A stretch of DNA of 43,499 bases from Cysteiniphilum halobium (GTDB lineage Bacteria > Pseudomonadota > Gammaproteobacteria > Francisellales > Francisellaceae). Every line of letters starts with the position of its first letter. The stretch's first letter is position 1. This document shows, piece by piece, positions 35,412 to 43,499 of the stretch. A program made the translations under genes and the position numbers. The stretch spans positions 1 through 43,499 of the forward strand of contig NZ_QLIU01000010.1 in assembly GCF_003574425.1 (NCBI RefSeq), given 5' to 3'. Below the pieces are notes generated by a model that was not told the DNA's origin, searched no databases, and was given only the letters and a program-made list of their open reading frames with translations.

Positions 35412-38114
35412 CTAATTTCTCAATGGTTTACCTGTTTCTAACATATGCTGCATTCTTGCTGCACTTTTCTCAGAAAGTGCTAATTCAACAAAGTTCTCAA
35501 GTTCACGCTTAAGTAACCAATCCTCTGAAACATAAGTATCTTTTTCGATCTCACCACCACACATCGCATCTGCAAGATTGGTTGCAATCTTATAATCATG
35601 TGCTGAGATTTGGTTACCATCACGCATATTAACCAAAAGACCTTTGACGGTGGCAATGCCCGCCTCACCAAAGACTTTAATCTTTTGTTTTAATGGCGGC
35701 TCATAGCCGCAATATGCTAAGAATCGCGCCTTTTCGATCGCAATACTTAAAATTTCTTTGCTATTCATAACTACAGTGTCACTTTCACGCAAGAAGCCCA
35801 TCTCAATGGCTTCATAAGCACTTGTTGCTACTTGTGCCATTGCTAGATTCTTATAACGTTTCTCAAAGTCTTTCCATGGGTCTTGCGCAACTGAGGCGCG
35901 TTTTGCCATTTCTTTTGAACCACCCCAACCAGGTATTATTCCAACGCCTGCTTCAACAAGGCCGATATAGCTTTCATGTGCGGCAACCACCGCATCACAA
36001 TGCATTAGCGTCTCGCAACCGCCACCAAAGGCGAATCCCTTAACAGCAGCAACCACTGGAATCTTGCTATAGCGCAACTCTTGAGTGATCACTTGATGTC
36101 CTTTTTGAATTACATCATAAACGGCTTCTTTGCCATGCATCATAAATTTAAAGCCAAACTCCTCAAGGTTAGCACCTGCTGAGAAGATATCCTGCTCTTG
36201 CCAGATCACCATGCCTTTGAGCTTACGCTCAGCAACTTTTATCGCCTCTGAAATACCCGCTAACACAGCATCTCCAATTGCACACATCTTGCTCTTAAAG
36301 CTTAAAATGCCAATCTCATTGTCAATACTCCATAAGCGTACACCGTCATTTTCATAAAGAGTAACACTTGGCATTGTACTATGTTCACCTAATACATAGT
36401 CTTTGTGTAACTGACGCTTGTATACGGGTAATTCCTGACGTGCAACTAGCGCATTATCAGTAAAACTAAAGGATTGATTATCACCATAAACACCTTCTTT
36501 AAGCGCATATACCCATTGAGGGAGTGCTTTATTTGAAAGGGTTTTTCCTGCCTTGATATCTTCATCGATCCAGCGTATCACTTCATGCCAACCAGCTTGT
36601 TGCCAAATTTCAAAAATACCTTCTTTCCAACCAAATCCCCAGCGAATCGCCAAATCCATATCTTTTGGATAATTGGAAATATCACCAACTAAACATGCCG
36701 CATAGTGAAAGCTATCTCTAAAACACGACCACAAGAATTGCGCTTGTGGATGATCCATGTTTTTTAATTTTGCCAACTTCACTGACCAGTCTTTTTCACT
36801 TAAGATTTCGGTCACTGCTTTATCAGGCTTCTGATCAGACAATCGGTAAGTTTGACTTTGTAGATCAAGCACTTTAAGTCCGTCTTTTTCTTTAAGATAG
36901 AGCCCTTTTTTGGTCTTTTGTCCAAATGCACCCTGTTCGATTAGTGCATGGATCCAGCTTGGTAGTTGGTAGATTTTTTCCCAACCATCCTGCAAATTAT
37001 CTTTCATCGTATCAACAACATGTGCAAACGTATCCAATCCAACCACATCTGCTGTGCGATATGTGGCACTCTTAGCACGCCCAAGCTTCTTACCTGTTAA
37101 GCCATCGACAACTTCCAGTGGAATATTAAACTTTTCGGTGTAATGGCACGTTGCTAACATCGAAAAAACACCTAATCGGTTAGCAATAAAGTTTGGTGTA
37201 TCTTTCGCACGAATAATACTTTTACCCAATTTTTGGACCAAAAAGCTTTCCAGCTGATCCAATACTTCTACCTTAGTACCACCATGTGGAATAAGCTCAA
37301 CCAAGGGCATATAGCGTGGTGGATTAAAAAAATGCACGCCACAGAAATGTGCATGCAATCGTGTTGGTAAACTTTCAGTCAAAGATTCAATACTTAACCC
37401 TGAGGTATTAGAGGCAATAATTGCATGTGGTGCAACATGAGGTGCAATTGTATGATATAGATCCTTTTTCCAATCCATGCGCTCAGCAATCGCCTCAATA
37501 ATGACATCGCAATCTTTTATTAATTCAAGATGATCTTCATAATTCGCTGCAGTAATATAGTCAAGTGCTTGTGTTGACCCAAAAGGTTTTGGGTTAAGTT
37601 TGACAAGTTTTTGTAATGCCCCATCAATCAGCGCATTTGGCGCACCCTCTTTGGCTTTTAAATCAAAAAGTACCACAGGAATACGTGCATTAGCAAAATG
37701 TGCGGCAATTTGCGCTCCCATGACACCGGCACCAAGGATAGCTACTTTCTCAATGCCCACATGCTGGCGCTGTACTGCTGGCTCAGATTTAACGCTTGTC
37801 TGAGGAGGATCAGTGACTTTTGCATCTTGAGACTCAGCAAATTCATGTCCAAAAACCGCCAAATAACCACGCATGGCTTCTTCTTTTGACAACCCTTTGA
37901 TCGAGTCCCATGCCATCCACTTAGCACGTTCTACCATTTTTAAAACAGATGGACACTTGCCCTGAACATCACCAACAGTTGCTTGTTTATAAAAAGCATA
38001 TAATTTCAATTTTTGATTATTATCGGGTTTAAAATCAATGGTTGCATCGCGTACTGCCTGCACCATATCGTTAAACTTCTGCTCTAATTCGCTTATTTGC
38101 TCCAATTCACTCAT
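35412..38114 (-). CDS. fadB: FadB fusion: acyl-CoA-binding protein + 3-hydroxyacyl-CoA dehydrogenase + enoyl-CoA hydratase
   Basis: A 900-residue three-part protein. Residues about 1-95 are an acyl-CoA-binding protein domain (KLKLYAFYKQATVGDV, AKWMAWDSIKGLSKEEAM). From about 122 comes the NAD-binding 3-hydroxyacyl-CoA dehydrogenase (ILGAGVMGAQIAAHF, GxGxxG at 128-133, and HFCGVHFFNPPRYMPLVEL with the catalytic His). The C-terminal third (about 600-800) is an enoyl-CoA hydratase/crotonase domain (VAAVKGFAFGGGCETLMHCD, GLVEAGVGIIPGWGG, with both catalytic glutamates). The order, dehydrogenase before hydratase, is the reverse of E. coli FadB and resembles FadN/Francisella FadB-AcbP. It performs the middle two steps of beta-oxidation and can hold its own substrate. 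It lies between fadE and fadA. Confidence 0.95.
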   Translation of the reverse strand: MSELEQISELEQKFNDMVQAVRDATIDFKPDNNQKLKLYAFYKQATVGDVQGKCPSVLKMVERAKWMAWDSIKGLSKEEAMRGYLAVFGHEFAESQDAKVTDPPQTSVKSEPAVQRQHVGIEKVAILGAGVMGAQIAAHFANARIPVVLFDLKAKEGAPNALIDGALQKLVKLNPKPFGSTQALDYITAANYEDHLELIKDCDVIIEAIAERMDWKKDLYHTIAPHVAPHAIIASNTSGLSIESLTESLPTRLHAHFCGVHFFNPPRYMPLVELIPHGGTKVEVLDQLESFLVQKLGKSIIRAKDTPNFIANRLGVFSMLATCHYTEKFNIPLEVVDGLTGKKLGRAKSATYRTADVVGLDTFAHVVDTMKDNLQDGWEKIYQLPSWIHALIEQGAFGQKTKKGLYLKEKDGLKVLDLQSQTYRLSDQKPDKAVTEILSEKDWSVKLAKLKNMDHPQAQFLWSCFRDSFHYAACLVGDISNYPKDMDLAIRWGFGWKEGIFEIWQQAGWHEVIRWIDEDIKAGKTLSNKALPQWVYALKEGVYGDNQSFSFTDNALVARQELPVYKRQLHKDYVLGEHSTMPSVTLYENDGVRLWSIDNEIGILSFKSKMCAIGDAVLAGISEAIKVAERKLKGMVIWQEQDIFSAGANLEEFGFKFMMHGKEAVYDVIQKGHQVITQELRYSKIPVVAAVKGFAFGGGCETLMHCDAVVAAHESYIGLVEAGVGIIPGWGGSKEMAKRASVAQDPWKDFEKRYKNLAMAQVATSAYEAIEMGFLRESDTVVMNSKEILSIAIEKARFLAYCGYEPPLKQKIKVFGEAGIATVKGLLVNMRDGNQISAHDYKIATNLADAMCGGEIEKDTYVSEDWLLKRELENFVELALSEKSAARMQHMLETGKPLRN

Positions 38115-38141
38115 CTAAAAGTTCTCCTTATGTTAACTTTT

Positions 38142-38176
38142 TATACCACCGCAATGTGATTTACGATAGGTGTATA
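38142..38176. repeat. 35-bp palindromic stub of the MITE-like family
   Basis: In the fadE-fadB gap. Its right half, read on the minus strand, starts TATACACCTATCGTAAATCA and matches the terminal inverted repeat of the longer elements; the left side keeps only TATACCACC. It looks like a deletion remnant, or a minimal element with both ends. Confidence 0.65.
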
Positions 38177-38178
38177 TC

Positions 38179-40485
38179 TTACATGCTCTCAGCTGTTGTC
38201 TTTAATTTTTCAGATTTATCGGACATTTTATGCATCGCTTCATATGCTTCGCGCCATTCCGGATGTGCATTTTTAGGACCCAAAGCATAAGGCGAGAATT
38301 CATCAGTTTGTATCACGTCATTAACACGCTTCATTAGATCTTTAAGTAAAGTCACCTCATCATCGCTAATAACATTATGCTGACGTGCCTTGTCAATAGA
38401 GTTACTCCAACTAGCTTTTGGTATCGTACCTGCTTTAATTGCTTCTTTGATTTTCTTTTGCACCGGAATTGCTTCAAGCACTTTTTGATAAGCAAGCTCA
38501 ACACGTCCTATTGGATCCTTGTCATCCTCTGGGACATAACACATTGATTTCATACGTTGACGTGTCTTCTCATCTTTTAATAAAGCTTGTGCTAGCTTAT
38601 GATCCAAACGGTCATCCGGTTTTTTAAATGGCTTACCATAAGGAAAAGCAATAAAGCGCAAAGTCCCTGCTAATGCTTTATTTGGGAAATTAGCAAAAAT
38701 TTCACATAACGCATTTTGCGCTTCATATAAGCAATGCTGCAAACTCCAGCTAACAAACACATCATCTGCTGCTTGTTCACCATTATCTTTGTAATATTTC
38801 AATACAGCACATGCCATATATAGATAACTCATCACATCACCCAAACGTGCTGATAAGCGCTCTTTGCGCTTAAGTGCGCCACCTAAAGTAACAAGAGCAA
38901 TGTCATTAACACATGCATATACCGTACTTAAACGGGTAATGCGTTTATAGTATTTATTAAATTTAGATGAATAACCTTTTGCTGTTGCACCACAACTAAT
39001 ACCATACCAAAAAGTTCGTGTTGTATTTTTAATCATATAACTAATGTGCTTTTTCATTAGTTTTGAGAATTGCTCAAAGCCTTTTTTCTCATCTTTATTC
39101 ATTAGGCTTTCAGATTCATCACGCACATATGGATGACAACGCATGGCACCCTGTCCAAAGATCATCAAGTTACGCGTCATGATATTAGCTCCCTCAACAG
39201 TAATACCAACAGGTGTTGCTTGATAGCCTCGTGCTAAATAGTTATTAGGTCCCATAATAACAGCGCGTCCCGCGTGAATATCCATCGCATGATTAATAAC
39301 ATGTCGCCCCATTTCGGTTAAGTGATATTTAGAAATAGCAGACGCTACTGAAGGTTTGATGCCAGCATCAACAGCTGCCACGGTAAACTGTCTAGTCGCA
39401 TTAGCAAGATAGGCAAGTCCCCCCATTTGTGCAAGCTTCTCTTCAACACCTTCAAAGTAACCAATCGGCGATTTAAACTGCTCTCTGACCATACTGTAAG
39501 CAGATGTTATAACACTAGATAACAGCGTATTGGCAGTGCCACATGCAGGAAGTGATATCGCACGTCCAATCGATAAGCACTCAACCAGCATACGCCAACC
39601 TTCACCTGCCATTTTCTGTCCACCAATAATCCAATCTATTGGAATAAACAAATCTTTTCCACGAATTGTACCATTCATAAAGGCTTGTGATAGAGGATAA
39701 GCACGATTTCCAATTTCAAGTCCCGGATGATCATGTGGTAATAATGCACAAGTAATACCCTCTTTACCCATCTCACCAAGTAAGTTGTTTGGATCATATA
39801 ATTGAAATGCCAAACCAACTAAAGTAGCAACAGGTGCTAAGGTGATATAACGCTTATTGATGTTCTCTAAGCGAATACCCAAGACATCACGACCATTATA
39901 CTCCCCCTTGCAGACAACGCCTTTATCCGGCAAAGAAGTTGCATCCGAGCCGGCAGTTGGGCCAGTTAGTGCAAAACAAGGAATATCGATGCCTGCAGCT
40001 AATTTTGGCAAGAACATATCTTTTTGCTCATCTGTACCATAGTGATGCAATAACTCACCAGGGCCTAATGAATTAGGGACCATCACCGTGACTGCAGCTG
40101 AAACACTTTTAGTGGCAATTTTCATCACAATTTCAGAATGTGCGGCGGCTGAAAAACCTTTGCCACCATATTCTTTGCGAATGACTAAACCAAAAAAACC
40201 TTTTTCACGAATGAAGTTCCATACTGCCACTGGCAAATCACGATCGACATGTGTCACCTGCCAGTCATCAATCATTGCACAAAGCTCAGTCGTTTCATTA
40301 TCTAAAAAAGACTGCTCCTCTTCATTTAGCTGAAACTTCTGCAAACGATGTAACTCATCAAAATCAGGCAAACCTTGGAAGACTTGTTTTTCATACCAGC
40401 AATCCCCAGCATCTAATGCCACTTGCTCAGTTACCGAAATAGGTGGCATCGATTTCTTACTTGATTTATAGATTTTCTTGATCAT
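38179..40485 (-). CDS. fadE: Acyl-CoA dehydrogenase FadE
   Basis: The first, FAD-dependent step of beta-oxidation, making trans-2-enoyl-CoA. It is 768 residues, the long FadE type (E. coli 814). Seen: the acyl-CoA dehydrogenase N-terminal part (WNFIREKGFFGLVIRKEYGGKGFSAAAHSEIVMKI), the middle-domain motif CFALTGPTAGSDATSLP, the C-terminal FAD helix region (FKSPIGYFEGVEEKLAQMGGLAYLANATR), GRAVIMGPNNYLARGYQATPVGITVEGANIMTRNLMIFGQGAMRCHP, and a C-terminal DUF1974-like region (about 480-750) that short ACADs lack. First in the order fadE-fadB-fadA, divergent from fadD. The N-terminus lacks the long membrane-anchoring segment of E. coli FadE. Confidence 0.93.
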   Translation of the reverse strand: MIKKIYKSSKKSMPPISVTEQVALDAGDCWYEKQVFQGLPDFDELHRLQKFQLNEEEQSFLDNETTELCAMIDDWQVTHVDRDLPVAVWNFIREKGFFGLVIRKEYGGKGFSAAAHSEIVMKIATKSVSAAVTVMVPNSLGPGELLHHYGTDEQKDMFLPKLAAGIDIPCFALTGPTAGSDATSLPDKGVVCKGEYNGRDVLGIRLENINKRYITLAPVATLVGLAFQLYDPNNLLGEMGKEGITCALLPHDHPGLEIGNRAYPLSQAFMNGTIRGKDLFIPIDWIIGGQKMAGEGWRMLVECLSIGRAISLPACGTANTLLSSVITSAYSMVREQFKSPIGYFEGVEEKLAQMGGLAYLANATRQFTVAAVDAGIKPSVASAISKYHLTEMGRHVINHAMDIHAGRAVIMGPNNYLARGYQATPVGITVEGANIMTRNLMIFGQGAMRCHPYVRDESESLMNKDEKKGFEQFSKLMKKHISYMIKNTTRTFWYGISCGATAKGYSSKFNKYYKRITRLSTVYACVNDIALVTLGGALKRKERLSARLGDVMSYLYMACAVLKYYKDNGEQAADDVFVSWSLQHCLYEAQNALCEIFANFPNKALAGTLRFIAFPYGKPFKKPDDRLDHKLAQALLKDEKTRQRMKSMCYVPEDDKDPIGRVELAYQKVLEAIPVQKKIKEAIKAGTIPKASWSNSIDKARQHNVISDDEVTLLKDLMKRVNDVIQTDEFSPYALGPKNAHPEWREAYEAMHKMSDKSEKLKTTAESM

Positions 40486-40852
40486 GCGCGTTTCCTTAAT
40501 TTCACTTATTCAATCTAGCATTCTAAAGGTCAACTCTAACCAATCTTTGCCGCAAACAGTCTTGAACTATGACTTTCTTCCTGATGCTACAAAGTTATCC
40601 TTAAGCCAGTTAATCCATTTCATTTCTTTAGCAATATAACAGCGATTTTGTAAAAAATTAAGCTACACCAACCAAAATATTGCTAAAATCATATAAAAAA
40701 TATTGCAAAGCAACATAATTTATGCAATTCGCAGTGAATTTATTTACAACATGCAAATTCAACGTCTAGAATGTGACTAAGCTTAATTTTGGTATATTTA
40801 CTTTTTAGCTTCATTACTTTTGGATTTTTGATAAAAACGGAGACAAGACACT
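40486..40852. other. Non-coding divergent regulatory region between fadE and fadD
   Basis: 367 bp without a gene, very AT-rich. It must hold both promoters. I see two short inverted repeats, TTGC-AAA-GCAA (40703-40713) and AATTC-GCAGT-GAATT (40726-40740), which could be operators for a fatty-acid-responsive repressor, and a GGAG (about 40840) before fadD. No FadR consensus or terminator is evident. Confidence 0.5.
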
Positions 40853-42547
40853 ATGTCAGAAAAACCATGGATCAAACATTACCCAAATGGCGTTCCTAGC
40901 GACATCCCAGCATCAACTGAAACATTGGTATCAATGCTAAAGCAAGCTGCATTAAAATTCCCAAGCAACATCGCTTTTTCCTGCCATGATCACGATATGA
41001 CGTATCAACAAATCGATCATTACAGCAATAAAGTCGCAGCTTTCTTGCATTATGAGCTAGGCTTTAAACAAGGTGATAAAATCGCGATTATGTTGCCAAA
41101 CCTATTGCAATTCCCGATTGTACTTATCAGCATTCTCAAAATAGGGGCGATCTTTGTTAACATTAATCCGTTATACACCGCACATGAGATCAAAGAGATC
41201 ATGCAAGACTCAGGAGCTACAGGTATTTTTGTGCTAAGCACATTTGCTCATTTAGTACAAGAGGCAAAAAAAGATTTACCTGATCTTAAGCACATGATTG
41301 CAACTGATTTAGTGGATCTGTACAGCTTCCCCAAAAAACAAATTATTCATTTTGTTGCAACCTATCTTAAGGGCATGAAAAGCAAACATGATGCGTCACA
41401 GTTCCATAAGTTAAGTACCGCACTTCATTATCATCGTAGTTTTGATGAAGAAAGCATTGAGATTACATGCGATGATATGGCATGTCTACAATACTCCAGT
41501 GGTACCACAGGCAAACCTAAGGGTACAATATTATTACATCGCAATATCGTTGCGAATATTCAACAGGTCTGGAGCTGGCTTGGCACAGATGTTAATCTTG
41601 ATAAACAAATTGTTATTGGTGCATTACCGCTTTATCATATCTTTGCATTGACTGCTAACTTTTTTACCTTTTACCTTGCAGGCTCAAAGCAGGTACTTAT
41701 CCCAAATCCACGTGATATTAAATCACTTGTTAAAACAATGCAAAAAACACCTTTTACTATTTTTAACAGTATCAATACTCTATATGCAGCACTTTTACAC
41801 AATGACACATTCCGTCAATCGACATTTCCTCACTTTAAATACACATTAAGTGGTGGAATGTCGACTGTTAAACGTGTTGCTGATGATTGGAAAGCCATCA
41901 CAGGTGTCACCATCCATGAAGCATACGGCTTATCTGAAATGTCACCAGCAGTTACCATTAATCGCTTTGATGATGATGTATTTAATGGCACAGTGGGTTA
42001 CCCACTACCAAGCACCGATGTGTCTATTCGTGATAATCAAGACAATGATTTACCTGCCAATGAAAATGGTGAGATCTGGGTTAAAGGCCCACAACAATCT
42101 CCAGGCTATTGGCATTTAGAAAAGACGACCAAAGAGCACTTTACCCCTGATGGTTGGCTTAAAACAGGGGACATTGGATTTTTGGATGATATGGGACGAT
42201 TAACGATTTCAGGACGTTCCAAAAATATGCTGATTGTTTCTGGCTTTAACGTCTTTCCAAAAGAGATTGAAAATACCATTTTGCAAATTCCAGCGGTGAA
42301 AGATGTTGCTGTTGTTGGTGCACCATCACACTCTAGTGGTGAGAAGCCTTTTGCTTTTGTTGTACTTGAGGATAATCAATCAATTACAGCCAAAGAAATT
42401 ACTGAATTCTGCTATACACGCCTTGCTCATTACAAAACACCAAAAGACATTATGTTCTTGGATGAATTACCAAAGAATCCTGTTGGCAAAGTGTTAAAAC
42501 AAGAGCTTAAAGAGAAATACATTTTAAACCCTAAGGATCAACAGTGA
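40853..42547 (+). CDS. fadD: Long-chain-fatty-acid-CoA ligase
   Basis: Activates imported fatty acids as acyl-AMP and then acyl-CoA, using ATP and CoA, at the inner face of the membrane. It is 564 residues (E. coli 561). Seen: the P-loop-like motif YSSGTTGKPKG at 214-224, GALPLYHIFALTANF, the adenylate motif HEAYGLSEMSPAVTIN, the hinge and fatty-acyl signature GWLKTGDIGFLDDMGRLTISGRSKNMLIVSGFNVFPKEIENTI, and the C-terminal catalytic Lys region NPVGKVLKQELK. It is divergent from fadE, so both may answer the same control. A 34-bp repeat stub follows 4 bp after its stop. Confidence 0.94.
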   Translation: MSEKPWIKHYPNGVPSDIPASTETLVSMLKQAALKFPSNIAFSCHDHDMTYQQIDHYSNKVAAFLHYELGFKQGDKIAIMLPNLLQFPIVLISILKIGAIFVNINPLYTAHEIKEIMQDSGATGIFVLSTFAHLVQEAKKDLPDLKHMIATDLVDLYSFPKKQIIHFVATYLKGMKSKHDASQFHKLSTALHYHRSFDEESIEITCDDMACLQYSSGTTGKPKGTILLHRNIVANIQQVWSWLGTDVNLDKQIVIGALPLYHIFALTANFFTFYLAGSKQVLIPNPRDIKSLVKTMQKTPFTIFNSINTLYAALLHNDTFRQSTFPHFKYTLSGGMSTVKRVADDWKAITGVTIHEAYGLSEMSPAVTINRFDDDVFNGTVGYPLPSTDVSIRDNQDNDLPANENGEIWVKGPQQSPGYWHLEKTTKEHFTPDGWLKTGDIGFLDDMGRLTISGRSKNMLIVSGFNVFPKEIENTILQIPAVKDVAVVGAPSHSSGEKPFAFVVLEDNQSITAKEITEFCYTRLAHYKTPKDIMFLDELPKNPVGKVLKQELKEKYILNPKDQQ

Positions 42548-42551
42548 TTGC

Positions 42552-42585
42552 TATACCCACCACAAAATGATTTACAATCGGGATA
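42552..42585. repeat. 34-bp palindromic stub of the MITE-like family
   Basis: TATACCCACCACAAAATGAT at the left; the right side, read on the other strand, starts TATCCCGATTGTAAATCATT. It lies between the convergent fadD and coq7 genes. Same design as 38142-38176. Confidence 0.65.
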
Positions 42586-42614
42586 AAACACATCCATAGT
42601 AAGCAATCGTCTTT

Positions 42615-43259
42615 CTAAATACGATATGCCAATGTAGTCATCACCTTTGACTGGGCTTTCATGATCAACTTCGCCCACAGCGGAAATTCAACACCTCCTG
42701 CAAGTGCTGCCTCATCAGCATGTGATTGTTCATCTTTATACATCTGCATTAAAATCACACGCGATTTCTTATCCTGAACGGGCAATTCATTTAAATGCGC
42801 CTCTAAATGGCGCATCACCTGCTTTTCAGTTTCAATTACAAAACCATAACTTACTTTGTCACTAAGCAATCCTGCCACTGCACCAATGGAGAATGATCCC
42901 ACATACCATAAGGGATTCAAAAGGCTCTTTTTTGCATCCAACTCTTCTAATCGTGTTTCACACCACGACAAATGATTATACTCTTCTTCTGCAGCATGAT
43001 GTAAATGCGCACGTGTTTCGTGCTCTTTAGCCACAAATGCTTGACCTCTGTAGAGTGCTTGCGCACATATCTCACCGGTGTGATCCACTCGCATAAGCCC
43101 TGCTACATGTTTTGATTCTGTCGCATCAAGCTCCGATTCATTTATATCAAAAGCAGGGGTTGTCGACATTGGGTTTTTTGCAGGCAACACAACAGACTTT
43201 ACAAAATGCTGAAGCTCACCTATGCATTGGTCTAAAAATGAATGACGGCGCATTGACAT
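42615..43259 (-). CDS. coq7: 2-polyprenyl-3-methyl-6-methoxy-1,4-benzoquinone monooxygenase (Coq7)
   Basis: A di-iron hydroxylase for a late ring-hydroxylation step of ubiquinone synthesis, membrane-associated. It is 214 residues, the normal length. The two-repeat ferritin-like ligand set is visible: Glu in MRVDHTGEICAQALYRGQ, Glu/His in EEEYNHLSW, Glu in VIETEKQVMRHLEAHL, and Glu/His in YKDEQSHADEA. A hydrophobic stretch (WYVGSFSIGAVAGLL) would face the membrane. It stands alone, convergent with fadD, and the frame begins at ATG 43259. Confidence 0.94.
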   Translation of the reverse strand: MSMRRHSFLDQCIGELQHFVKSVVLPAKNPMSTTPAFDINESELDATESKHVAGLMRVDHTGEICAQALYRGQAFVAKEHETRAHLHHAAEEEYNHLSWCETRLEELDAKKSLLNPLWYVGSFSIGAVAGLLSDKVSYGFVIETEKQVMRHLEAHLNELPVQDKKSRVILMQMYKDEQSHADEAALAGGVEFPLWAKLIMKAQSKVMTTLAYRI

Positions 43260-43343
43260 AATTACTCTTTTCTATTGCAGAACCAAGCATGTATATTAAC
43301 ACGTCATGAGTAATCTATTAAAGGTTAACAACTCTGTACACTC

Positions 43344-43499
43344 TGTACACGAAGAAAAATTTGCAAATTGCTGCTTGAAGCGTTATTTTTTCTTGATTTG
43401 CACACCATGAAAAAGCACCTCAAACAGCTGACAAATAGTTTAAAGGAAATTTTTAACTGGCACAAATCAAGATTAGATTGTTCTTATTCTCTTCTTTTC
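43344..43499 (+). mobile_element. Left end of an IS4-like insertion sequence (runs off window)
   Basis: Begins at or near the 17-bp TGTACACGAAGAAAAAT, which also occurs alone at 31775-31791, and continues into a transposase gene. CTCTGTACAC is present twice in tandem (43332-43341, 43341-43350), which could include target duplication or terminal-repeat sequence. The right end is outside the window. Confidence 0.6.
43407..43499 (+). CDS. IS4-family transposase, N-terminal fragment
   Basis: From ATG 43407 thirty-one codons remain open to the window edge: MKKHLKQLTNSLKEIFNWHK and then SRLDCSYSLLF. The pattern IF.WHK.R.DC is the usual start of IS4-type DDE transposases, whose catalytic residues would come further along. 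Whether the gene is intact cannot be seen. It probably copies and pastes or cuts and pastes the element containing it. Confidence 0.65.
   Translation, partial: MKKHLKQLTNSLKEIFNWHKSRLDCSYSLLF

Overview
This is an AT-rich chromosomal segment of a gammaproteobacterium. The gene content (an acyl-CoA-binding-protein/FadB fusion like the one I recall from Francisella, single-copy housekeeping genes, low GC) points towards the Francisella/Fastidiosibacter side of the Thiotrichales. That placement is inference, since no rRNA gene is present to test it.

Layout. 1-2902 (minus strand): a truncated MHS-type transporter, a GabD-like aldehyde dehydrogenase and a glutathione S-transferase. 2968-7631 (minus): cysteine desulfurase, a cysteine-poor IscU-like protein, RecO and ParC. 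8002-9953 (plus): a bufferin-like RiPP operon made of a Cys-repeat precursor, a DUF692 multinuclear iron oxidase and a DUF2063 partner. 9958-11932: a type IV pilin, a tRNA-Ala/tRNA-Glu operon with a good promoter and terminator, and rpoH. 11934-16011 (minus): a DHA2 drug exporter, YggT, ProC and an EamA transporter. 16150-22509 (plus): RdgB, YbeD, LipB, a POT-like permease, a BI-1 protein and an MMPL exporter. 22492-24579: a mazF remnant, a TSUP permease and a divergent LysR regulator. 24592-29207 (minus): CoaD, SufT, an A-type Fe-S carrier, a MazEF pair and GyrB. 29436-34120 (plus): an accessory block of three unrecognised proteins, namely a repeat protein, a coiled-coil protein and a secreted protein with about 14 propeller-like blades. 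34128-43259: a complete beta-oxidation set (FadA, FadB, FadE, divergent FadD) followed by Coq7. 43344 to the end: the start of an IS4-like insertion sequence.

The main unexplained structure is a dispersed repeat family with about 20-30 bp terminal inverted repeats starting TATACCCATC. There are two 167-bp copies, one 231-bp copy and two 34-35-bp stubs. They lie between genes and supply real signals: recO's ribosome binding site and the stop codon of the IscU-like gene are inside one copy, and another ends next to the rpoH promoter. They look like TA-target MITEs.

The genes cooperate in a few recognisable modules: sulfur mobilisation and Fe-S assembly (two loci), copper-binding peptide maturation, lipoate attachment, and fatty acid activation plus beta-oxidation.
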